A model generated the notes under the pieces. It was not told where the DNA came from. It worked only from the letters and a program-made list of their open reading frames with translations, and searched no databases. A stretch of 10,988 nucleotides of DNA from NCBI GenBank assembly GCA_046734415.1, contig JBKPRD010000187.1:1-10988 (forward strand). The letters run 5' to 3'. Shown here piece after piece: positions 6,634 through 10,988 of the stretch (its first letter is position 1; every line of letters starts with the position of its first letter). This DNA is from DATBLE01 sp046734415. GTDB lineage: Bacteria > Actinomycetota > Thermoleophilia > Gaiellales > Gaiellaceae. The translations under genes and the position numbers were made by a program.

Positions 6634-6665
6634 GAAGAGGCCGGAGCATACGCTCCGGCCTCTTC
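6634..6665 (+). terminator. Strong hairpin terminator after the beta-helix gene
   Basis: A perfect 14-bp GC-rich stem (6634-6647 with 6652-6665) closed by the tetraloop ATAC, beginning 20 bp after the stop codon at 6614. There is no T-run downstream, as is common for actinobacterial hairpin terminators. It separates the beta-helix gene from the rpsA promoter. Confidence 0.85.
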
Positions 6666-6698
6666 GCGTCTAACCGGAAGCCGCTGAGGGCGTCTAAC
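6666..6698. repeat. 9-bp direct repeat GCGTCTAAC upstream of the rpsA -10 box
   Basis: GCGTCTAAC occurs at 6666-6674 and 6690-6698, 24 bp apart, with the second copy ending 11 bp before the -10 box. It occupies the -35 region and the sequence above it. It could be a regulator site or a chance match; no known motif is recognised. Confidence 0.3.
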
Positions 6699-6709
6699 GA
6701 AGGCGCGGT

Positions 6710-6715
6710 TATACT
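6710..6715 (+). promoter_or_regulatory. -10 box of rpsA (TATACT)
   Basis: TATACT matches the housekeeping consensus TATAAT at five of six bases. Transcription would start near 6722, only about 6 nt before the rpsA ATG at 6728, with no room for a Shine-Dalgarno. No good -35 hexamer is visible at the expected distance. It lies directly after the upstream terminator. Confidence 0.65.
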
Positions 6716-6727
6716 GACCGGCTTCCG

Positions 6728-8074
6728 ATGGCTAACGACACAATCGATACGAGCGAGCCCGGGGTCTGGACCACGGGCCCCGACGGCGAGCCCGTCCCCG
6801 ACTACGACGCCTCCTTCCCGACGATCAACGAGGGGGAGGTCGTGCACGGCAAGGTCGTGCGGGTCGACAAGGACGAGGTCCTGGTCGACATCGGCTACAA
6901 GTCGGAGGGGGTGATCCCGGTTGCCGAGCTCTCGATCCGCCGCTCGATCAACCCCGCGGACGAGGTCAACCTCGGCGACGAGATCGACGCGCTCGTGCTC
7001 ACGAAGGAGGACGCCGAGGGGCGCCTGATCCTCTCCAAGAAGCGCGCGCGCTTCGAGATGGCGTGGAAGGCGATCGAGCAGTCCGCCGAGAGCGGCCAGC
7101 CCGTCACGGGCAAGGTGATCGAGGTCGTCAAGGGCGGTCTGATCCTCGACCTCGGCGTCCGCGGCTTCCTGCCGGCGTCGCTCGTCGACATCCGCCGCGT
7201 CCAGGACCTGGACGAGTTCCTCGGCAAGGAGCTCCGCTGCAAGGTGATCGAGCTCAACCGCTCGCGCAACAACGTCGTCCTCTCGCGGCGCGCCGTCCTC
7301 GAGGACGAGCGCAAGGAGATGCGCCAGGCGATCCTCGACAAGCTCCAGCCGGGCGACGTCGTCGAGGGCCAGATCTCGAACATCGTCGACTTCGGCGCCT
7401 TCGTCGACCTCGACGGCATGGACGGGCTGATCCACATCTCCGAGCTCTCGTGGTCGCACGTCAACCACCCGAGCGAGGTGCTGGAGATCGGGCAGACCGT
7501 GAAGGTGAAGGTGCTCGACATCGACCGCGACCGCCAGCGGATCTCGCTCGGCCTCAAGCAGACCCAGACCGACCCGTGGCAGCAGGTGCTCGACAGCTAC
7601 GGCGAGGGCGACGTCGTCCAGGGGCGCGTGACGAAGGTCGTCACCTTCGGCGCGTTCGTCGAGATCCTCCCGGGCGTCGAGGGGCTCGTGCACATCTCGG
7701 AGCTCGCCCAGCACCACGTCGAGAACCCGCGCGAGGTCGTCTCGCAGGGCAACGTCGTCAACGCCAAGATCATCGAGGTCGATGCCGAGCGGCGGCGCCT
7801 CTCGCTGTCGCTGAAGCGCGTCGAGGAGGGGGAGGGCGGCCCGCTGCCGGAAGGCGAGCCGCTACGGCCGCAGATCGACCTGTCCGAGGACGTCTTCGCG
7901 GAGGATCCGACGTCGATCGTCGAAGGACAGGTGGTCGAGGGCGAGATCGAGGCGGAGGCGACGATCGAGGCGCCCGCGCCGGAATCCGACGCGCAGTTGG
8001 AAGCCGAGGTCGCCGCGGAGTCACCGGCCGAGGAGCCGGAGCCGGGCGACGGCCCCTCCGAGGGCGCAGCCTAG
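6728..8074 (+). CDS. rpsA: 30S ribosomal protein S1
   Basis: A 448-residue protein with four S1 (OB-fold RNA-binding) domains at about 36-104, 121-188, 206-275 and 291-361. Signatures seen: VDIGYKSEGVIPVAELS, LILSKKRARFEMAWKAIE, VVKGGLILDLGVRGFLPASL, NRNNVVLSRRA-like SRNNVVLSRRAVLEDER, FGAFVDLDGMDGLIHISELS and FGAFVEILPGVEGLVHISEL. Four domains rather than the six of E. coli S1 is the actinobacterial form, and the sequence resembles mycobacterial RpsA closely. The C-terminal tail (about 362-448) is acidic, rich in E, A and P, and probably disordered. S1 binds mRNA on the small ribosomal subunit and helps load structured or leadered messages. Start: ATG 6728 sits about 6 nt from the predicted transcript start, so the mRNA is nearly leaderless. 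coaE follows after 7 bp, suggesting co-transcription. Confidence 0.97.
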   Translation: MANDTIDTSEPGVWTTGPDGEPVPDYDASFPTINEGEVVHGKVVRVDKDEVLVDIGYKSEGVIPVAELSIRRSINPADEVNLGDEIDALVLTKEDAEGRLILSKKRARFEMAWKAIEQSAESGQPVTGKVIEVVKGGLILDLGVRGFLPASLVDIRRVQDLDEFLGKELRCKVIELNRSRNNVVLSRRAVLEDERKEMRQAILDKLQPGDVVEGQISNIVDFGAFVDLDGMDGLIHISELSWSHVNHPSEVLEIGQTVKVKVLDIDRDRQRISLGLKQTQTDPWQQVLDSYGEGDVVQGRVTKVVTFGAFVEILPGVEGLVHISELAQHHVENPREVVSQGNVVNAKIIEVDAERRRLSLSLKRVEEGEGGPLPEGEPLRPQIDLSEDVFAEDPTSIVEGQVVEGEIEAEATIEAPAPESDAQLEAEVAAESPAEEPEPGDGPSEGAA

Positions 8075-8081
8075 GGCTCAC

Positions 8082-8624
8082 ATGCGGCCGCTTCGCGTCG
8101 CCGTCACCGGCGGCATCGGAGCGGGGAAGAGCGAGGTGCTGCGGGCGTTCGCGCGCCGCGGAGTCCCGACGATCTCGGCGGACGAGATCGTCCACGAGCT
8201 GATCGCGGGCGACGCGGAGGTGCGGGAGGCGCTCGAGGAGCGCTTCGGCACGACCGACCGCGGCCGGATCGGCGGAATCGTCTTTCGCGACGCCGGCGAG
8301 CTCGCGTGGCTCGAGCGGCTCTTGCACCCGCGGGTCCGTGCGGCGCGGGACGCGTGGCTCGCGGGTCTGGACGCTCCGGTCGCCGTCGCCGAGATTCCGC
8401 TCCTCTACGAGACCGGCGGCGAGCGCGAGGTGGACGCAGTCGTGCTCGTCACCGCACCGCCGGAGCTGCGCCGCGAGCGCAGCGCCGCCGTCGACGCGCG
8501 CTCCGGCCGTCTGATCCCCGATGATGAGAAGGCGACCCGTGCAGACTTCGTGTACGTGAACGACGGCACCCTCGAGCAGCTCGACGCCTTCGTCGGCGAC
8601 GTGCTCGCCCACTTGCCCGCATGA
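8082..8624 (+). CDS. coaE: Dephospho-CoA kinase
   Basis: A 180-residue P-loop kinase that phosphorylates the 3'-hydroxyl of dephospho-CoA, the last step of coenzyme A synthesis. The Walker A loop GGIGAGKS is at residues 10-17, the conserved ISADEIVHEL with the acidic D34 follows, then the H-P-R-V segment (82-85) and EIPLLYETG (104-112) of the CoA domain. Near the C-terminus, DEKATRADFVYVNDGTLEQLDAFV matches the family's end signature. At 180 residues it is shorter than the usual 200 or so: the lid part between RRERSAAVDARSG and RLIPDDEK looks several residues shorter than normal, though the flanking motifs are intact. Its ATG is 7 bp after the rpsA stop, and its TGA overlaps the start of the transglycosylase gene (ATGA), so all three are probably one operon. 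Confidence 0.95.
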   Translation: MRPLRVAVTGGIGAGKSEVLRAFARRGVPTISADEIVHELIAGDAEVREALEERFGTTDRGRIGGIVFRDAGELAWLERLLHPRVRAARDAWLAGLDAPVAVAEIPLLYETGGEREVDAVVLVTAPPELRRERSAAVDARSGRLIPDDEKATRADFVYVNDGTLEQLDAFVGDVLAHLPA

Positions 8625-9193
8625 CCCGCACGATCGTCGGCGGTCGGCTCGTGCTCGGGCTGGCGGCGATCGCCGTTCTCGCGCTCGCCTTCGGGACGAT
8701 CCACCTCACGAAGCCGGCCTGGTACGAGCGGTTGTGGTACCCGCTCCGCTACGGCGAGATCGTCCGCGGCCACGCGCGGAACTACCATCTGGACCCGGCC
8801 CTGCTCGCGGCGGTGATCTACCAGGAGAGCAAGTTCGAGTCGGACGCGCGCTCTGACCGCGGCGCGATCGGGCTGATGCAGCTCCTGCCGGAGACGGCGA
8901 AGGGGATCGCCGTGCGCACCGGCGGCTCGCGGTTCCGGGTCTCCGACCTCTACGTCCCGGAGCTCAACGTGCGCTACGGCGCGTGGTACCTGCGCCACCT
9001 GATCGACAAGTACGGCTCCGAGCGCACGGCGCTCGCCGCCTACAACGCCGGCCAGGCCAACGTCGACGCGTGGCGTGCACGCGGCGTGGGCGTGCAGTTC
9101 GAGGAGACGCGCCGCTTCGTCGATCGCGTCGAGAAGCTGAAGACGATCTACGGGCACGCCTACTCGTCACTGCGGCAGCAAGGAGACACTTGA
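8621..9193 (+). CDS. Membrane-anchored lytic transglycosylase (SLT domain)
   Basis: A 190-residue protein with an N-terminal membrane segment (about 8-28, VGGRLVLGLAAIAVLALAFG) and a goose-lysozyme-like SLT domain. The catalytic glutamate is E69 in AAVIYQESKFESDARS, followed by GAIGLMQLLPETA (81-93) and TALAAYNAGQANVDAW (136-151), the three standard motifs of this family. It cleaves the glycan strand of peptidoglycan between MurNAc and GlcNAc, forming a 1,6-anhydro end, on the outer face of the membrane. It lacks the long superhelical domain of E. coli Slt70 and is close to the small soluble or anchored forms. The start ATG overlaps the coaE stop by 4 bp (ATGA), indicating translational coupling. 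Its last codons overlap the -35 box of the next promoter. Confidence 0.93.
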   Translation: MTRTIVGGRLVLGLAAIAVLALAFGTIHLTKPAWYERLWYPLRYGEIVRGHARNYHLDPALLAAVIYQESKFESDARSDRGAIGLMQLLPETAKGIAVRTGGSRFRVSDLYVPELNVRYGAWYLRHLIDKYGSERTALAAYNAGQANVDAWRARGVGVQFEETRRFVDRVEKLKTIYGHAYSSLRQQGDT

Positions 9194-9225
9194 CAGCCAC
9201 CATAGTGATGTCATAATGATGTCAT
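9190..9225 (+). promoter_or_regulatory. Near-consensus promoter with two 11-bp operator repeats, leaderless start
   Basis: TTGACA (9190-9195), a 16-bp spacer and CATAAT (9212-9217) make one of the best sigma-70-type promoters in the window; the expected start point is 9224, the A of the next gene's ATG. Over the spacer and -10 lie two direct repeats, CATAGTGATGT (9201-9211) and CATAATGATGT (9212-9222), 10 of 11 bases identical, each followed by CAT. Direct repeats one helical turn apart are typical operators of ribbon-helix-helix regulators, and the gene driven here encodes one, so self-repression is likely. Confidence 0.75.
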
Positions 9226-9676
9226 GCAGCTGGAACCGCACGTCGAGTCGCTCCGCGCAGAGCTGGCGCGGCTCGCCGAGCTCGGCGACGAGGACGTCGC
9301 CGCGGCCGCCTCGCGGCTGAGCGAGGCACTCGCACCGACGATCTCGATGCGGCTGCTCGGGCTGCTGTCCGAGGCGGCGCTGGAGGTGAGCTCGCAGCTT
9401 CCCGGCGGGCACGTCGAGCTGCGACTCGCCGGCGAGGAGCCGTCGCTCGTCTACGTCACGGACGAGGGCGCTACGCAGCCGGCGCCGGGCGACGACGCGC
9501 TGACCGCACGGATCACGCTGCGGCTGCCCGACTCGCTGAAGGGCTCGCTGGAGGCCGCCGCGGCGCAGGACGGCGTCTCCCTGAACACGTGGATCGTCAA
9601 GGCGCTCGCCCGCGGCCTCACGCTCGCTGCCACCTCGCGGATCGGCAGCCGGCTGACCGGCTTCGGCCAGAGCTGA
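9224..9676 (+). CDS. HicB-like ribbon-helix-helix DNA-binding protein
   Basis: A 150-residue protein. Residues 94-134, LTARITLRLPDSLKGSLEAA followed by AAQDGVSLNTWIVKALARGL, are a classic ribbon-helix-helix fold: a strand with alternating R-I-T-L-R that pairs in the dimer and enters the DNA major groove, then helix 1, then S-L-N-T-W-I as the start of helix 2. This is the type found in HicB antitoxins and Arc/MetJ-like repressors. Residues 1-57 look helical (VESLRAELARLAEL, DEDVAAAASRLSEAL), and 63-79 look like a short strand pair. No HicA toxin gene adjoins it; instead a DUF4097 gene and an MFS exporter follow, so it is more likely an operon regulator than half of a toxin-antitoxin pair. Start: the ATG lies exactly at the predicted transcript start, with no Shine-Dalgarno. 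The effector domain, if any, would be the N-terminal part. Confidence 0.8.
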   Translation: MQLEPHVESLRAELARLAELGDEDVAAAASRLSEALAPTISMRLLGLLSEAALEVSSQLPGGHVELRLAGEEPSLVYVTDEGATQPAPGDDALTARITLRLPDSLKGSLEAAAAQDGVSLNTWIVKALARGLTLAATSRIGSRLTGFGQS

Positions 9677-9687
9677 GAGGAGGAGAG

Positions 9688-9840
9688 ATGACGCTCTATC
9701 CCAGCCCCATCGGTCATGTCGAAGTCGACTGCATCGGGGACAGCCTGAAGCCTGTCCCGGATTCGATTTCCATCCGACGCGACCCGCGTCCGCCGCGGCT
9801 CGCGCTCGGGAGTCTGCCGCTGCGGAGGCGCCCGCGGTGA
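9688..9840 (+). CDS. Possible small protein, 50 residues, of unknown function
   Basis: An ATG at 9688 lies about 7 nt after AGGAGG (within GAGAGGAGGAGAG, 9675-9687) and opens a 50-codon frame whose TGA overlaps the GTG of the next gene (GTGA, 9837-9840). The product starts MTLYPSPIGHVEVDCIG and ends in a proline- and arginine-rich tail, RRDPRPPRLALGSLPLRRRPR, with no membrane segment and no recognised family. Ribosome binding site and overlap both argue for translation, perhaps as a coupling leader for the DUF4097 gene. Against it, codon choice is less GC-biased than in the neighbours and a strong inverted repeat lies inside (9733-9762), so it may be inserted non-coding DNA that happens to be open. 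I do not assign a function. Confidence 0.4.
   Translation: MTLYPSPIGHVEVDCIGDSLKPVPDSISIRRDPRPPRLALGSLPLRRRPR
9733..9762. repeat. Inverted repeat with 11-bp arms inside the small frame
   Basis: ATCGGGGACAG (9733-9743) and CTGTCCCGGAT (9752-9762) pair at 10 of 11 positions around an 8-nt loop CCTGAAGC. There is no T-run after it. It could be an RNA hairpin between the regulator gene and the DUF4097 gene, tuning downstream expression, or a dispersed palindromic element. Confidence 0.55.
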
Positions 9841-10544
9841 GGTACGAGTTCGCCACACCCGAGCCGCCCAAGCTGCGGGTTTCGAATCCCGCGGGCCACG
9901 TGGAGATCGAGGCTGCGCCTCGCGGGGATACGGTCGTCGAGGTCGAGGGCGGAAACGTGGAGGAGATCGCGGTCGAGCAGCGCGGCCGCGAGATCGTGGT
10001 CGAGCGCAGGAAGCGCTTCGGCCGCGGGGGCGGCTCGTACGACGTGCGCGTCCTGGCGCCCGAAGGTGCGGACGCCGAGCTCGACCTCGCCTCGGCCGGC
10101 GCACGCACGACGGGCCTCCTGGGCGAGGTGCGAGTCCGGAATGCGAGCGGGGAGGTCCGGCTCGACTCGATCGGCGGCCGCCTCGACCTCAGTACCGCCT
10201 CGGGCGACGTCGTCGTCGGCCGGGCAGGCGGAGGCGGAACGATCCGGACGGCCTCCGGCGACGTGGTCGTGCGCGAGGCGGGCGGCCGCCTCGGGGTCAT
10301 GACCGCGTCGGGCGACCTCGTCGTCGCCGCGATCGCCGAGGGCGCGCTCGACCTCAAGTCCGCCTCCGGCGACATCCAGATCGGGATCGCCAAGGGCTCG
10401 AGGTTCCATATCGACGCGCGCTCGCTGAGCGGCGAGGCGACCTCCGATCTCGAGGTGCTCGGCGTCGAGACGACGACCGAGGGACCGCTCGTCGAGCTGA
10501 AAGCGACGTCGATGAGCGGCGACATTCGCATCACGCGCGCGTGA
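9837..10544 (+). CDS. DUF4097-family beta-strand-repeat protein
   Basis: A 235-residue protein starting with GTG, MRYEFATPEPPKLRVSNPAG, the usual DUF4097 beginning. From residue 97 it is a run of short strands with the motif A-S-G-D/E at 103, 121, 139, 157 and 176 (spacing 18-19), then L-S-G-E (197) and M-S-G-D (226); this is the known repeat of the family and should fold as a small beta-solenoid. No signal peptide or membrane segment is present, so it is probably cytoplasmic. The biochemical role of DUF4097 proteins is not established; bactofilin- or adhesin-like folds have been suggested from the repeat. A ribosome binding site GGAGG lies at 9824-9828, 8 nt before the GTG. Starts and stops overlap by 4 bp on both sides (GTGA), tying it to the small frame upstream and the MFS gene downstream. 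Pairing with a HicB-like regulator is a recurrent actinobacterial arrangement. Confidence 0.85.
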   Translation: MRYEFATPEPPKLRVSNPAGHVEIEAAPRGDTVVEVEGGNVEEIAVEQRGREIVVERRKRFGRGGGSYDVRVLAPEGADAELDLASAGARTTGLLGEVRVRNASGEVRLDSIGGRLDLSTASGDVVVGRAGGGGTIRTASGDVVVREAGGRLGVMTASGDLVVAAIAEGALDLKSASGDIQIGIAKGSRFHIDARSLSGEATSDLEVLGVETTTEGPLVELKATSMSGDIRITRA

Positions 10545-10988
10545 TCCCCGCGCTGCTCCGCGAGAACCGGGCCTTCCGGACCTTCTTCGCGGGGCAGGCA
10601 GTGTCACTGCTCGGCGATCAGATCTCCATGATCGCCCTCCCGCTCGTCGCGGTGCTCGTCCTCGATGCGTCGCCGGCCGAGATGGGGTACCTGACGACTG
10701 CTGCGCTGCTGCCCAACCTGCTCTCGCTGAACGCCGGCGCCTGGATCGACAAGCGCGGCCGCAGGCGCCGGACGATGATCGCCGCCGACCTCGGCCGGGC
10801 TGCGCTGATCGTCAGCGTGCCGGTCGCCTACTGGTTCGGCGCGCTCACGCTCGAGCAGCTCTACGTCGTCGGCTTCCTGTCCGGCTTCCTGAGCGTCCTC
10901 TTCTTCGTCTCGTACGGCACGCTGTTCGTCGCGCTTGTACCTCGAGAGCGCTACGTCGACGCGAACTCGCTGACGCACGGGGCACGCG
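10541..10988 (+). CDS. MFS transporter, N-terminal part (runs off the right edge)
   Basis: The frame opens with a GTG that overlaps the DUF4097 stop (GTGA, 10541-10544) and is open for 149 codons to the window edge. It begins MIPALLRENRAFRTFFAGQA and VSLLGDQISMIALPLVAVLV, then LLPNLLSLNAGAWIDKRGRR, RTMIAADLGRAALIVSVPVA and a further hydrophobic stretch YVVGFLSGFLSVLFFVSYG. The segment G-A-W-I-D-K-R-G-R-R-R is the loop 2-3 signature of the major facilitator superfamily (usually G-x-L-a-D-R-x-G-R-R). The start F-R-x-F-F-x-G-Q-x-x-S-x-x-G-D is typical of the MFS_3/EntS-type drug and siderophore exporters. Four membrane segments are visible of an expected twelve. Substrate unknown; operon context with a ribbon-helix-helix regulator suggests induced export. 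Confidence 0.9.
   Translation, partial: MIPALLRENRAFRTFFAGQAVSLLGDQISMIALPLVAVLVLDASPAEMGYLTTAALLPNLLSLNAGAWIDKRGRRRRTMIAADLGRAALIVSVPVAYWFGALTLEQLYVVGFLSGFLSVLFFVSYGTLFVALVPRERYVDANSLTHGAR

Noticed and set aside
7063..8202. A 379-codon plus-strand frame within rpsA and coaE
   Set aside because: Almost entirely R, G, A, P and D; it is the shifted reading of S1 domains.
9224..9840. HicA/HicB toxin-antitoxin pair
   Set aside because: The regulator has an RHH domain of HicB type, but the 50-residue frame has no double-stranded-RNA-binding HicA fold, and the gene order fits an RHH–DUF4097–MFS operon better.
9167..10607. Long minus-strand frames (455 and 297 codons) opposite the RHH, DUF4097 and MFS genes
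   Set aside because: Serine/arginine-rich or aspartate/arginine-rich low-complexity products; three well-supported plus-strand genes occupy the interval.

Overview
The window is high-GC DNA, apparently from an actinobacterium. The core order polA – rpsA – coaE is the one known from actinobacteria such as Mycobacterium tuberculosis, and the ribosomal protein S1 closely resembles the actinobacterial form. Several start codons sit at or just after a good -10 box with no Shine-Dalgarno sequence, which also suits an actinobacterium with many leaderless mRNAs. A deep lineage such as Thermoleophilia/Gaiellales is my guess from the overall look; no marker here proves it.

Layout. Positions 1-1176 (minus strand) hold a tandem GNAT acetyltransferase followed 4 bp later by the start of a LarA/DUF2088-like protein that runs off the left edge. 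Only 19 bp separate the GNAT start from the divergent polA start. DNA polymerase I (1196-3766) carries two identical 25-bp imperfect palindromes inserted in frame in its linker and degenerate 3'-5' exonuclease region. Positions 3767-4064 are a long, G-rich, hairpin-rich leader that ends in a strong ribosome binding site. It precedes a secreted, cysteine-patterned right-handed beta-helix protein (4065-6614), which is closed by a perfect 14-bp terminator hairpin. The leader plus beta-helix gene interrupts the usual polA-rpsA adjacency.

The housekeeping block then resumes: rpsA (6728-8074), coaE (8082-8624) and a membrane-anchored lytic transglycosylase (8621-9193), tightly packed and probably co-transcribed. 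At 9190-9225 there is a near-consensus promoter whose predicted start point is the A of the next start codon. Its -10 box and start codon are covered by two 11-bp direct repeats. It drives a second operon: a HicB-like ribbon-helix-helix regulator (9224-9676), a possible 50-residue small protein (9688-9840), a DUF4097 beta-strand-repeat protein (9837-10544) and an MFS exporter that continues past the right edge. The last three are joined by GTGA start/stop overlaps.

Most worth following up are the palindromic coding inserts in polA, the structured leader with its Cys-ladder beta-helix cassette, and the self-regulation architecture of the RHH–DUF4097–MFS operon. I see no tRNA, rRNA, CRISPR array, transposase or phage gene.
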